A DNA stretch of 64,000 nt from assembly GCF_014192415.1 (NCBI RefSeq), contig NZ_JACHXY010000001.1:1-64000 (forward strand), read 5' to 3'. This document shows, one piece after another, positions 26,067-34,163 of the stretch. The first letter of the stretch is position 1, and the number at the start of each line of letters is the position of its first letter. The notes beneath the pieces are model-generated. The model did no database searches, was not told the DNA's origin, and saw only the letters and a program-made list of their open reading frames with translations. Made by a program: the position numbers and the translations under genes. Origin of the DNA: Microbacterium proteolyticum (lineage in GTDB: Bacteria > Actinomycetota > Actinomycetes > Actinomycetales > Microbacteriaceae).

Positions 26067-26088
26067 AGCCCGGGTAACCACCCGGGCT
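26067..26088 (+). other. Hairpin in the leader of the desaturase gene
   Basis: AGCCCGGGT-AACC-ACCCGGGCT, a 9-bp perfect stem 38 bp before the presumed start. It could be a regulatory leader structure or a partial terminator. Confidence 0.4.
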
Positions 26089-26125
26089 CCCGACCAGGGT
26101 CACCCCCGATCCGAGGAGAAATTCC

Positions 26126-27241
26126 ATCGCCTCCACCATCGTCGAGTCCCGCCTCGGCCCCGTTCGTCAGACGTACTCCGGCACCACCGAATTCCCCCCC
26201 ATCGCCAAGGCCTACACAGAGTTGTCGCAGGTCGTCCGCGAGAGCGGCCTCTTGGCTCGCACCCCCCGCTTCTACCTGTTGGTCGCGATCGCCGTCGGGC
26301 TCGGGTTCGCCGGCGCCATCACCGGCTTCATCCTGCTCGGCGACAGCTGGTACCAGCTGCTGATAGCGGCGGCGCTCGGCATCCTGCTCACGCAGGTCGC
26401 CTTCCTCGCTCACGAGGCGAATCACCGTCAGATTCTCTCCTCAGGCCCCGCCAACGACCGTCTGGCGCTGATCATCGGCAACGGCATCGTCGGTATGAGC
26501 CAGTCGTGGTGGGCGTCCAAGCACACCCGGCACCACGCGAACCCGAACCGCGTCGGCAAAGACCCCGACATCGAGATCGACACCATCTCGTTCCTCGACG
26601 AAGACGCCGCCAAAGCGCGCGGCGTCCAGCGCTGGATCACCCGGCGCCAGGGGTGGCTGTTCTTCCCCCTGCTCACCCTCGAGGGTCTCAACCTGTACGT
26701 TCTCGCACTTCGCCACCTCTTCTCCCGTGAAGAGATCAAGGGCCGCTGGCAGGAACTCGGGCTGCTCGCGCTGCGTCACGCGCTCATCATCGCGCCGATC
26801 TTCATCTTCCTGCCCCTCGGCATGGCCTTCGCCTTCCTCGGCGTGCAGATGGCCGTCTTCGGTGTGTACATGGGCGCGTCGTTCGCACCGAACCACAAGG
26901 GCATGGCGGTCATCGCCCCCGGCGCCAAGCTCGACTTCTTCAGCAAGCAGGTGCGCACCTCCCGCAACATCCGCGGCGGCTGGTGGGCGACGTGGCTCAT
27001 GGGTGGTTTGAACTACCAGATCGAGCACCACCTGTTCCCGAACATGGCACGCCCCCACCTCAGCCGTGCACGCTCCATCGTGCGCGAGCACTGCAAGACC
27101 CTCGGTGTGCCCTATGTCGAGACGTCGCTGCTGCAGTCCTACGGCATCGTCATCCGGTATCTCAACGAGGTGGGTCTCGCTGCTCGCGATCCCTTCGACT
27201 GCCCGTTGACCGGATCGACGCGTCACCTCTCGGTCAAGTAA
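26126..27241 (+). CDS. Fatty-acid desaturase with apparent ATC start codon
   Basis: A membrane di-iron desaturase of about 371 residues that introduces a double bond into acyl chains. The three histidine boxes are HEANH, HTRHH and QIEHH. Hydrophobic pairs (FYLLVAIAVGLGFAGAITGF, LLIAAALGILLTQVAFL, ALIIAPIFIFLPLGMAFAFL) fit four or more membrane spans. The coding frame clearly extends upstream of the first canonical start (TTG 26222): TYSGTTEFPPIAKAYTELSQ has coding-type codons. A GAGGAG site lies 7 nt before ATC at 26126, there is no ATG/GTG/TTG between the upstream stop (26075) and 26222, so ATC seems to be the start (or ATG was misread). It follows the cold-shock gene. Confidence 0.88.
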   Translation: MASTIVESRLGPVRQTYSGTTEFPPIAKAYTELSQVVRESGLLARTPRFYLLVAIAVGLGFAGAITGFILLGDSWYQLLIAAALGILLTQVAFLAHEANHRQILSSGPANDRLALIIGNGIVGMSQSWWASKHTRHHANPNRVGKDPDIEIDTISFLDEDAAKARGVQRWITRRQGWLFFPLLTLEGLNLYVLALRHLFSREEIKGRWQELGLLALRHALIIAPIFIFLPLGMAFAFLGVQMAVFGVYMGASFAPNHKGMAVIAPGAKLDFFSKQVRTSRNIRGGWWATWLMGGLNYQIEHHLFPNMARPHLSRARSIVREHCKTLGVPYVETSLLQSYGIVIRYLNEVGLAARDPFDCPLTGSTRHLSVK

Positions 27242-27252
27242 GACCCCCGCTT

Positions 27253-27287
27253 ACGAAGGCGCTGCCCCCTTGGGGCGGCGCCTTCGT
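27253..27287 (+). terminator. Terminator of the desaturase gene
   Basis: A 16-bp stem (ACGAAGGCGCTGCCCC with complement, one mismatch) with a 3-nt loop, then CGTTATCTCC. Confidence 0.8.
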
Positions 27288-27432
27288 CGTTATCTCCTTC
27301 TCCATCGTCGCGCGGCTCGCGGGGCCGACATCCCTGCGCGAGCGGCATCGACCGAGAGGGCGCGGCGGCGCCCTGCGTCCCGCCATGCGCTGAGCGCATC
27401 CGAACGTGAAGCGGGGCGAGCAGCACTCGTCG

Positions 27433-27936
27433 TCACCCGCGGGGGATCTTGTGCAGCACGACGTCATGAATGGTGCCCTCGGTGAGGGCGAGCGTCATGA
27501 AGGTGCAGGCGGGCTGGCGCCGGCGATCGGTGGGCGATCCGGGATTCAGCAGGCGCAGACCGTCCGGGGTCACCGTGTCCCACGGGATGTGGCTGTGGCC
27601 GAACACGAGCAGGTCGGTGTCCGGGAATGCGGCATCCATCCGCTTCTCGCGCCCGGTCGCAGGTCCCGTCTCGTGGACGACCGCGACCCGCACCCCGTCG
27701 ATCTCGGCGCGTGCGATCTCCGGCAGGCGCGAGCGCAGGTCGTCACCGTCGTTGTTTCCCCAGACGCCCTGCACGGGCCCGAGAGCGCTCAGTTCGTCGA
27801 AGACCGCGACGCTCACCCAGTCGCCGGCGTGCACGATCAGATCGACTCCGCATGCCGCTCGGCGCACGGCCTCCGGAAGGACGCGCGCCCGCTTCGGAAT
27901 ATGCGTGTCGGCCACGAGGAGCAGTCGGGTCGTCAT
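27433..27936 (-). CDS. Metallophosphoesterase, YfcE/MJ0936-type phosphodiesterase
   Basis: A 167-residue calcineurin-like phosphodiesterase. Metal-binding motifs: LLLVADTHIPKRA, VHAGDWVS, GVWGNNDGDDLR (GNND for the usual GNHD/GNCD), VVHETGP and VFGHSHIPW, then LLNPGSPTDRR. Small proteins of this type cleave artificial phosphodiesters and possibly cyclic nucleotides; the natural substrate is unknown. The start ATG at 27936 has the -10 box TAGCGT six bases upstream. It is monocistronic, convergent with the desaturase gene. Confidence 0.9.
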   Translation of the reverse strand: MTTRLLLVADTHIPKRARVLPEAVRRAACGVDLIVHAGDWVSVAVFDELSALGPVQGVWGNNDGDDLRSRLPEIARAEIDGVRVAVVHETGPATGREKRMDAAFPDTDLLVFGHSHIPWDTVTPDGLRLLNPGSPTDRRRQPACTFMTLALTEGTIHDVVLHKIPRG

Positions 27937-27942
27937 TCCCCC

Positions 27943-27948
27943 ACGCTA
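27943..27948 (-). promoter_or_regulatory. Candidate -10 box of the phosphodiesterase gene
   Basis: TAGCGT on the minus strand, 6 nt before the ATG at 27936. Confidence 0.5.
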
Positions 27949-28105
27949 CCCACCGGCGGGACTCCCCCGTCCGACACCCGGCCCGGAAGAGCGTCCGCGC
28001 CGTCCCACCCGTGACCGGCGACACGCGCCTCAGCGAGGGGTCCGGTGTGAGAACGACGGATCGACCGCGCGCGACCACCATCCGGCCAACGACGAGAATG
28101 AAGCA

Positions 28106-28489
28106 GTGACCACTCCCCGCCGCTTCCCCGTCGTCCCCCTCCTCGTGGATGCCGCTCTCGTCATCCTCTTCGCGGGAATCGGCCGAGCGACGCACGAGGG
28201 TGACGTCTTCGGTCCGTTCGGCACGGGTCTGGCGACGACGGCCTGGCCGTTCCTGGTAGCCCTGCTCGTGGGCTGGTCGATCACCCGTGCCTGGCGTCGC
28301 CCCTTCGCCGTGTTGCACACCGGCCTGCCGGTGTGGGCGGTGACGGTCGTGCTCGGGATGGCCTTACGAGCGCTCAGCGGTCAGGGCGTGGCCGTCGCGT
28401 TCGTCGTCGTCGCGACGATCACGCTCGGGCTGTTGCTGCTGGGCTGGCGTGGGGCCGCCCTCCTCGTCGATCGCTCACGTCGCGCGTAA
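28106..28489 (+). CDS. DUF3054 family membrane protein
   Basis: A 127-residue integral membrane protein with four hydrophobic helices (VPLLVDAALVILFAGIGRAT, TTAWPFLVALLVGWSITRAW, LPVWAVTVVLGMALRALSG, AVAFVVVATITLGLLLLGWR). The DAALVILFAGIGRATHEG start with its Gly-Arg and the FLVALLVGWS segment match actinobacterial DUF3054, of unknown function. The start is GTG at 28106; an ATG 8 bp upstream is out of frame and ends at once. There is no firm ribosome site; GAGAAT six nt before the GTG may be a -10. Confidence 0.82.
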   Translation: MTTPRRFPVVPLLVDAALVILFAGIGRATHEGDVFGPFGTGLATTAWPFLVALLVGWSITRAWRRPFAVLHTGLPVWAVTVVLGMALRALSGQGVAVAFVVVATITLGLLLLGWRGAALLVDRSRRA

Positions 28490-28565
28490 TCGCCCCGGCG
28501 GGGACGTCGGGAGGAGGGGTGCGGGACAGACTGGCGCTGCCCACCGCTCGCCCGTCCCGCCGACC

Positions 28566-29078
28566 TCAGTCGCTGAGCGACACGTCGACCTGGATCTCGG
28601 CCGCGAGGCGCTCGAGCTCGGCGACGAGGTCGTCGACCTCCACCCCCTCGATGAGCGTGACGGTGATCGCGGCTTCGAAGAGGCGCCCGCCGGCCATCGC
28701 GGCATCCGTGGTCTGAGTCGACATCCGCTCGATGCTCGCACCGCGGGCGCTGAGCGCGGCCGAGACCTCGCGCACGATTCCCGGACGATCGTTGCCCACC
28801 ACGTCGAGGGTCACGCTGCGCGGAACGGATGCCGGCGCGGTGGCCGAGCCCGTGTGCACGGTCACCGCGAGGGTTCCGGACAAGCTCTCGAGGGCCTGGC
28901 GCAGCGCGTCGGCGCGGTCGACGTCCACCGAGACCTCGACGATCCCGGCGAAGGCGCCGGCGAGTTCGGCGAGCTCGCTGTTCTCCCAGTTACCTCCGTG
29001 GGCATCGACGATGTCCGCGACGGAGGAGACGAGTCCGGCGCGATCGTCGCCGACGACGGTGAGCACGAGGGTGACCAT
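28566..29078 (-). CDS. ACT domain protein, GcvR-like
   Basis: A 170-residue protein made of two tandem ACT domains. The first starts LVLTVVGDDRAGLVSSVADI, the second SVTLDVVGNDRPGIVREVSA; both carry the ND/DDR-x-G ligand-binding turn. The layout matches the glycine-cleavage repressor-like or formyltetrahydrofolate-deformylase-like ACT pairs, which sense amino acids and regulate by protein contact. No DNA-binding domain is present. The start ATG at 29078 has TACGCT six bases upstream. It probably stands alone, since the MFS gene upstream ends 54 bp away. Confidence 0.85.
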   Translation of the reverse strand: MVTLVLTVVGDDRAGLVSSVADIVDAHGGNWENSELAELAGAFAGIVEVSVDVDRADALRQALESLSGTLAVTVHTGSATAPASVPRSVTLDVVGNDRPGIVREVSAALSARGASIERMSTQTTDAAMAGGRLFEAAITVTLIEGVEVDDLVAELERLAAEIQVDVSLSD

Positions 29079-29084
29079 TCCGAC

Positions 29085-29090
29085 AGCGTA
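29085..29090 (-). promoter_or_regulatory. Candidate -10 box of the ACT gene
   Basis: TACGCT on the minus strand, 6 nt before the ATG at 29078. Confidence 0.5.
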
Positions 29091-29132
29091 GCGGCGGCTC
29101 GCGACCCGTGGAACGGGCAGACGTCCGCCCGG

Positions 29133-30380
29133 TCAGACCGCGCGCACCGCGGCGTCCCAGCGCGGCGATGCGGATGCGTTGACCGCGGCCATCGCGAGCA
29201 CCAGCAGCGCCGCCGCGGCCGGGAACAGCATGGCCGTCGACACCGACGCGCTCTCGGCGACGGCCCCGGTCACCGCCGACGCAGCGGCCTGCGCCAGCGT
29301 CAACGCCGAGGCGAGGAGGGTCATCGTCGAGGCGGTGCGCCCGCGCGGCGCACGGGCACCGGCCAGGCTGAACAGGGTGACCAGCGAGGGGCCGACCCCG
29401 ACACCCATCAGGCACAGCACCGCGGTCACCGTGACGACGGAGCCGCCCACGGTGTACGCGCCAGCCGAGGCGGTGAGCACGACGGCGAAGATGATCAGGC
29501 GCCACCGCAGCGTGAAGCGCGTCGGGAGCACAGCCACGGCGAGTGCCAGCACGGCGGAGCCCACGCCCATCACCCCGTACAGAAGGGCCCCCGCCTCGGG
29601 CGCGCCCTGCGCCTCCATGAACGCGGTGAGCGAGGTCAACGTCGAGCCGAAGAACAGACCCACGCCGAAGACCGCCGCCACGAGGACGAGCATCCGGGGA
29701 TGCAGCAGCTCCCTGAACGGCGCCATCGCCTCCCGCTCGGACCGCTCCGGGACGACGCGTCCGGTCGGGTGAAGCGCGAAAGCGGTGACGAAGACGAAGC
29801 TGAGCACCGCGGCACCGGAGATCGGCGCCCACGGCGCGATGAGGGCGGCCAGCACCCCCACGACGAACGGTCCGATCACGAATGCCGTCTCGTCGGCGGC
29901 CGACTCGTACGCCATCGCGCGAGAGAACGTCCGCTCACGGCGGTCGGGGTGCACGCGCTCCCCGATCAGGGCCATCACCCGCGTGCGCGACATCGCCGCG
30001 GTCTGCGGACCGGTGAGGCCGATGGCCATCGCGGCGGCGAGCAGCATGCCGTCGACCGTCGTGGTGGCCACGACCAGCGGGAACACCGCGAGCAGGATGC
30101 CATTGACCACCCCGACCGGCACGAGCACGCGCCGCTGTCCGTAACGGTCGGCCAGATCGCCCAGCACGGGGCCGGCGATGACGACGCCCAGTCCGACCGC
30201 GGCCGAGGTCAGTCCACCGAGAGCGACGGACCCACGCGAGGCGACCACGAGGGCGAGGACGCCCACCGTCATCATCGCGAACGGCAGCCGCGCGATGAAG
30301 GCGACGGGGAAATACCACGCACCGGTGTGGTGGATCAGCGGGCGGTGGGCGACGGCGCTCAGCGACGCGGACGATGTCAT
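29133..30380 (-). CDS. Major facilitator superfamily transporter
   Basis: A 415-residue transporter with about 12 hydrophobic helices. The loop between helices 2 and 3 has the MFS motif A variant LGDLADRYGQRRVLVP. The central loop (about residues 205-225, HPTGRVVPERSEREAM) is short and charged. It resembles drug-efflux-like MFS proteins, but no substrate can be predicted. The start ATG at 30380 follows GGAGACCGATAC. A small inverted repeat AGGT-AGTTAC-ACCT lies about 50 bp upstream (30427-30440) near the likely promoter and might be an operator. No regulator gene is next to it. Confidence 0.9.
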   Translation of the reverse strand: MTSSASLSAVAHRPLIHHTGAWYFPVAFIARLPFAMMTVGVLALVVASRGSVALGGLTSAAVGLGVVIAGPVLGDLADRYGQRRVLVPVGVVNGILLAVFPLVVATTTVDGMLLAAAMAIGLTGPQTAAMSRTRVMALIGERVHPDRRERTFSRAMAYESAADETAFVIGPFVVGVLAALIAPWAPISGAAVLSFVFVTAFALHPTGRVVPERSEREAMAPFRELLHPRMLVLVAAVFGVGLFFGSTLTSLTAFMEAQGAPEAGALLYGVMGVGSAVLALAVAVLPTRFTLRWRLIIFAVVLTASAGAYTVGGSVVTVTAVLCLMGVGVGPSLVTLFSLAGARAPRGRTASTMTLLASALTLAQAAASAVTGAVAESASVSTAMLFPAAAALLVLAMAAVNASASPRWDAAVRAV

Positions 30381-30499
30381 GTATCGGTCTCCGGGGCGGG
30401 GGAACGTGCCGCCTTGCCGGACCGGGCAGGTAGTTACACCTTACGACGGGACGATCCCGCGGCTTCAGTCTACCCGCGGCGCTCCACCGCGGCTCTGAA

Positions 30500-30715
30500 T
30501 CAGCTCACCAGCGCCGCGATCGCGGCGATCACCGACGCCAGTGCGAGCACGAGGGCGACCGCGATGAGCACCGTGTGGACGATGAGGAACGGCGTGGGCT
30601 TGCCCGCTTCATCCCGTGCGCGAGGATCCTTCGCGATCCGCGGGTAGAACCGCGGCCAGACGACGACGTTGAACACGGCGTTGGCGAACAGCAGCACGAT
30701 GAGCAGGGGTTCCAC
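30500..30715 (-). CDS. SCO4848 family small membrane protein
   Basis: A 71-residue protein with two membrane helices (PLLIVLLFANAVFNVVVWP and FLIVHTVLIAVALVLALASV) joined by a basic loop with WPRFYPRIAKDPRA. This NxxVWPRFxxxIxxDPRA loop is typical of the actinobacterial SCO4848 family, of unknown function. The start GTG at 30715 has TAGGCT six bases upstream and no ribosome site, another leaderless candidate. Confidence 0.85.
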   Translation of the reverse strand: MEPLLIVLLFANAVFNVVVWPRFYPRIAKDPRARDEAGKPTPFLIVHTVLIAVALVLALASVIAAIAALVS

Positions 30716-30721
30716 ACGACG

Positions 30722-30727
30722 AGCCTA
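30722..30727 (-). promoter_or_regulatory. Candidate -10 box of the SCO4848-type gene
   Basis: TAGGCT on the minus strand, 6 nt before the GTG at 30715. Confidence 0.5.
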
Positions 30728-30885
30728 TGCGTCCGCGGGTGCGCGCGGTGCAGGGCAGAACGACGATCTCGAGCGCTGACGCGCGGGGCGCGGGGCGCGC
30801 TCCACGCTCGGACACGACCCGGTCCGGACCCGAGCTCACGCAGCGGACCTCGGACGACATCGCACCCGCCGGTCAGCGACCGCCG

Positions 30886-31227
30886 TCACAACGCGCACGC
30901 GATGCAGAACCGGGCGAACGGCCGCGCCTCCAGGCGCGCGTCGGCGATGGGCCCTCCGCACCTCTCGCACACGCCGAAGACACCGGATGCCAGGCGCTCC
31001 CGCGCCGCGAGGATTTCGGCGCGTTCGGCCTCGGCGACGCGACGCAGCGCGTCGACCTGGGCCCACTCCCCCGACAGGGTGGATCCCTCCGGGTCGTGCT
31101 CATCGTCGGCGGTCGCGTCGGCGCGGTCGTGTCGCAGGCTGTCATCGTCTTCACGGAGGCGGCCGAGGCGCTGCACGACCTCGCGCTCACGGTCATCGAG
31201 CATGCGCGCGGCGGTGACGGCATCCAT
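30886..31227 (-). CDS. DksA/TraR-type C4 zinc-finger protein
   Basis: A 113-residue protein: an N-terminal coiled-coil region (REREVVQRLGRLREDDDSLR) and a C-terminal four-cysteine zinc finger, GVCERCGGPIADARLEARP then FARFCIACAL. This is the DksA/TraR family fold, whose members bind RNA polymerase through its secondary channel. The coiled coil is shorter than in E. coli DksA. The start ATG at 31227 has TAGCGT six bases upstream. Its function in this organism is inferred from the family only. Confidence 0.9.
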   Translation of the reverse strand: MDAVTAARMLDDREREVVQRLGRLREDDDSLRHDRADATADDEHDPEGSTLSGEWAQVDALRRVAEAERAEILAARERLASGVFGVCERCGGPIADARLEARPFARFCIACAL

Positions 31228-31233
31228 CCTCCG

Positions 31234-31239
31234 ACGCTA
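31234..31239 (-). promoter_or_regulatory. Candidate -10 box of the DksA-like gene
   Basis: TAGCGT on the minus strand, 6 nt (CGGAGG) before the ATG at 31227. Confidence 0.45.
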
Positions 31240-31279
31240 GCCCCCACCTCCGACATCCGGTCTCGGGCAGGATCGGCGC

Positions 31280-31642
31280 ATGAGAGAACTCCGCCGTCAC
31301 TGGACACCGACCGCCGTGGTCTTCCTCGTGCTGGCCGTCGCCGGTCTCGTGGGTACCTGGACCTTCAACGCCCTCGCCATCGTGCAGATGCGGGACTTCA
31401 TCGGCGACCTCGTCTCGAGCGGCCCGGCGGTGTCCTCCATCACGGTGGATCTGCTGATCGTGGCCATCGCCGGAAGCATCTTCATCATCGTCGAGGCCCG
31501 CCGCCTCGGCATGCGGTTCGCGTGGCTGTACATCGTGCTGTCGGGGATCACCGCGTTCGCCTTCACGTTCCCGCTGTTCCTGGCGATGCGCCAGCGCCGC
31601 CTCACCGCCCGGGCAGCCGGCTCCGCCGCTGAGCCTCGCTGA
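31280..31642 (+). CDS. DUF2834 family membrane protein
   Basis: A 120-residue protein with three membrane helices (AVVFLVLAVAGLVGTWTFN, ITVDLLIVAIAGSIFIIVEA, FAWLYIVLSGITAFAFTFPL). GTWTFNALAI, the conserved TVDLL helix with its buried Asp, and the final FPLFLAMRQRRL match DUF2834, of unknown function. The start ATG at 31280 has AGGAT eight nt upstream, which could serve either as ribosome site or as part of a -10 (CAGGAT). Monocistronic. Confidence 0.82.
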   Translation: MRELRRHWTPTAVVFLVLAVAGLVGTWTFNALAIVQMRDFIGDLVSSGPAVSSITVDLLIVAIAGSIFIIVEARRLGMRFAWLYIVLSGITAFAFTFPLFLAMRQRRLTARAAGSAAEPR

Positions 31643-31769
31643 CGCCCCGCGACCACGGGTGAGGGCCGGACTCCCTCCCGTGGTGCCACCACGGAGACGG
31701 AACCCGACTCCTCACCTATCGCCCGTGCGATACGGCACGTCGGCGCGACCGGGGCTCGCTCGCCGGGTG

Positions 31770-32630
31770 TCAGCGCGCCGCGAGGCCTTCGCGCAGACCC
31801 TCGACGAGCGGCGTCGTCGGACGCCCGAGCAGGCGGGACAACGTCCCGTCGGTCCGCGACAGCGCGCCGCGCGCGATCGCGTCGTCGATGCCCGCGACGA
31901 AGGCAGCCGTCCCGGCATCCAGTCCCGCCGCCTCCAGGCCCGCCGTGAGCTGCTCGACCGTGACCGCGGTGTACGTCACCGGGCGACCGAGTACCTCGGT
32001 CGCCGCCTGAGCGAGATCGTCGTACGTCCAGGCCACGTCTCCGCCCACCTCCAGTGTCCGACCCGCCAGCTCGTCGGTGGTCAGGGCGAGGGCTGCGGCC
32101 TCCGCGTAGTCGCGACGGCTCGCGCTCGCGACGCGGGCATCGCCGACGGCGGCGACGATCGCACCGGTGTCGGCGGCGCGGGCCACGGCGTCCAGGTAGT
32201 TCTCCGTGTACCAGTTGTGGCGCAGCACCGTCGCCGACAGGCCCGAGCCGGCGATGGCCTCCTCGGTGGCCTTGTGGTCGGCACCCAGCGCGTAGTCGAT
32301 CTCGTCGACGCGCGGGGCGCTGGTGTAGACGAGGCGCCCGACGCCCGCATCCCGCGCCGCGGCGATGACATTGCGGTGGCCGCTGACGCGGTCGGCGTCG
32401 GTCCCCGAGATGAGCAGCACGCGGTCGACACCCGTGAACGCGGGTGCGAGGGTCTCGGGGCGGGCGTAGTCCAACTCGACGACCCCGACGCCGCGCGCGG
32501 CGAGATCGTCGGCCTTTGAGAGGGTGCGCACGCCCGCGACGAGGTCGGATGCCGGCACGCCGCGCTGCAGCAGCGCATCGACGACCAGGCGGCCGAGCTG
32601 GCCGGAGGCGGCGGTGACGAGAAGGGTCAT
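31770..32630 (-). CDS. NmrA-like NAD(P)H-binding quinone reductase-type protein
   Basis: A 286-residue atypical SDR. The Rossmann motif is TAASGQLGRLVVDALLQRG, followed by VAGVRTLSKADDL and VLLISGTDADRV; later LRHNWYTENYLDAV is the substrate-side signature of the QorB (NADPH:quinone oxidoreductase 2) group. It lacks the Tyr-x-x-x-Lys of classical SDRs. It is divergent from an HxlR regulator with 93 bp between the start codons. qorB homologues beside HxlR-type regulators are a recurrent arrangement for electrophile or quinone response, so control by that regulator is likely. Confidence 0.88.
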   Translation of the reverse strand: MTLLVTAASGQLGRLVVDALLQRGVPASDLVAGVRTLSKADDLAARGVGVVELDYARPETLAPAFTGVDRVLLISGTDADRVSGHRNVIAAARDAGVGRLVYTSAPRVDEIDYALGADHKATEEAIAGSGLSATVLRHNWYTENYLDAVARAADTGAIVAAVGDARVASASRRDYAEAAALALTTDELAGRTLEVGGDVAWTYDDLAQAATEVLGRPVTYTAVTVEQLTAGLEAAGLDAGTAAFVAGIDDAIARGALSRTDGTLSRLLGRPTTPLVEGLREGLAAR

Positions 32631-32696
32631 GGGGGTGTCCTTTCATTGGGTACGCCGTGTGCAACCTGCTCCTCGCGCGCGCATTCCGGAATGACG

Positions 32697-32719
32697 GTAC
32701 CCACTTTCTGGTTAGGTAC
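32697..32719. promoter_or_regulatory. Probable HxlR operator
   Basis: GTACC-N13-GGTAC inverted repeat in the region between the divergent NmrA-like and HxlR genes, just before the HxlR start. A further related half-site, GGGTAC, occurs at 32648-32653. Confidence 0.5.
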
Positions 32720-32723
32720 TCAC

Positions 32724-33092
32724 ATGAGCGTCAGTCTTGCCGATCTCCGGGGTCGCAATCCGCAGATCTTCGCCAACGGGTGCCCCACCCGCACCGTGCT
32801 CGACCACGTCATGGGCAAATGGGGCGTGCTCGTGCTCCTCGCCCTGTCCGACGGCACCCAGCGCTGGGGCGTCCTGCGTCGCAACGTCGCGGGGATCAGC
32901 GAGAAGATGCTCGCCAGCACGCTGAAGACGCTGGAGACAGACGGCCTCGTCGCCCGCACCGCCTACCCCGAGGTGCCGCCCCGCGTGGAGTACTCCCTCA
33001 CCGACCGTGGCCGAGACCTCATGACGCGGGTCGTCCCCCTCATGGAGTGGGTCGCCGATAACGCCGACGACATCGTCGCGGGGAAGGGGTGA
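32724..33092 (+). CDS. HxlR family transcriptional regulator
   Basis: A 122-residue winged-helix protein. The N-terminus has the conserved cysteine in ANGCPTRTVLDHVMGKWGVL, the recognition region GISEKMLASTLKTLETDGLV and the wing VPPRVEYSLTDRGRDL. HxlR/DUF24 members, such as YodB and HypR, sense quinones and hypochlorous-type stress through that cysteine. I start at ATG 32724 (MSVSLADLR); a longer frame is unlikely. It precedes the FUSC gene by 3 bp and is divergent from the NmrA-like reductase, making a small electrophile-response unit plausible. Confidence 0.92.
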   Translation: MSVSLADLRGRNPQIFANGCPTRTVLDHVMGKWGVLVLLALSDGTQRWGVLRRNVAGISEKMLASTLKTLETDGLVARTAYPEVPPRVEYSLTDRGRDLMTRVVPLMEWVADNADDIVAGKG

Positions 33093-33095
33093 GCG

Positions 33096-34163
33096 ATGCG
33101 TCTTCCCGACATGCGACAGATGCGCGGAAGCCTGAACGTGCGCACTCCGCGCCGCGTCCCGCTCCTGCAAGTGGCGAAATCCGCCCTCGCCATCGTCGCC
33201 GCCTGGTTGCTCGCGGGCTGGCTCGTGCAGGGTCCGCCCCCGATCTTCGCGGCGATCGCGGCGCTCCTGGTCGTGCAGCCGAGCGTCAATCAGTCGTTCA
33301 CCCGTGCCGTGGAGCGCAGCGTGGGCGTCATCGTCGGCGTCGTGATCGCGGCACTGTTGGGGCTCGCCTTCGGTTCTCAGCCGTGGGTCGCCCTGCTCTC
33401 AGCCGGCGTCGCGCTCGTCGTGGCGTGGGCCGCCCGCATCTCGCCCGGCGCGACGAATCAGATCGCGATCAGCGCCCTGCTGGTGCTCGCCCTGGGCACT
33501 GCCACCCCCAACTACGCCCTCGACCGTGTGCTCGAGACGCTCATCGGCGCCGCCATCGGCATCGTCGTGAACGCCGTGTTGGTGCCGCCGGTGCTCGTTC
33601 CCCCGGCGCGCGAGAAGGTCGACGCCCTCGGACGCGAACTCGCCGCCTCACTGGAGCGGCTCGCCGACGCGCTCGAGACTCCGCAGACGTCGGGCTCGCT
33701 CGAAGGGCTCCTGATCGAAGCGCGACTGCTGCGGCCGGTTCGAGACGCCGCGGCCGACGCACTCCGCGACGGCGAGGACTCGCTGGCCCTCAACCCCCGC
33801 AGCGGTCGCCACCGCACCGACCTCGCCGCCATGGGCGACCTGCTCGACCGGTTCACCCCGGTGGTCACTCAGACCGTGGGCATGACCCGTGCGGTCTACG
33901 ACGGCTACGACGCATCCATTGTCGACGAACCCGCCGTCCGCGCGATCGCCGAGCAACTGCATCGCGCGGCCCACGACGTCCGCCTCGCATTCGGACTCGA
34001 CACGGGCGTCGGCCGTGGCACCGAGCCGTCCGCTGCGGAGGAACCGGCCCTCACGCGCCCCCTGCAGATCCAGACGCCGTCCCCGGCGCATTGGGTGCTC
34101 GTCGGCTCGATGCTCACCGATCTGCATCGGGTGCACGAGACCCTTCGGGGCGACGCGTTCTGA
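33096..34163 (+). CDS. FUSC family membrane protein (putative aromatic-acid exporter)
   Basis: A 355-residue protein. Residues 23-165 contain about six hydrophobic helices (SALAIVAAWLLAGWLVQGPP, IFAAIAALLVVQPSVNQSF, GVIVGVVIAALLGLAFGSQP). PSVNQSFTRAVERSVG and the repeated Gly-rich helix are typical of the FUSC/aromatic acid exporter (AaeB/YccS-like) family. Residues 170-300 are a helical cytoplasmic domain. It follows the HxlR stop with a 3-bp gap, so co-transcription is certain. Together with the HxlR sensor and quinone reductase it suggests handling of aromatic or quinone compounds. Confidence 0.85.
   Translation: MRLPDMRQMRGSLNVRTPRRVPLLQVAKSALAIVAAWLLAGWLVQGPPPIFAAIAALLVVQPSVNQSFTRAVERSVGVIVGVVIAALLGLAFGSQPWVALLSAGVALVVAWAARISPGATNQIAISALLVLALGTATPNYALDRVLETLIGAAIGIVVNAVLVPPVLVPPAREKVDALGRELAASLERLADALETPQTSGSLEGLLIEARLLRPVRDAAADALRDGEDSLALNPRSGRHRTDLAAMGDLLDRFTPVVTQTVGMTRAVYDGYDASIVDEPAVRAIAEQLHRAAHDVRLAFGLDTGVGRGTEPSAAEEPALTRPLQIQTPSPAHWVLVGSMLTDLHRVHETLRGDAF

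Noticed and set aside
30427..30440. AGGT-AGTTAC-ACCT dyad upstream of the MFS gene as an operator
   Set aside because: Arms of 4 bp are too short to claim an operator; it is mentioned only in the MFS entry.
28449..30647. 732-codon open frame on the plus strand across the ACT and MFS genes
   Set aside because: It crosses two real minus-strand genes and their intergenic gap, and is rich in His/Arg/Gly typical of shadow frames.
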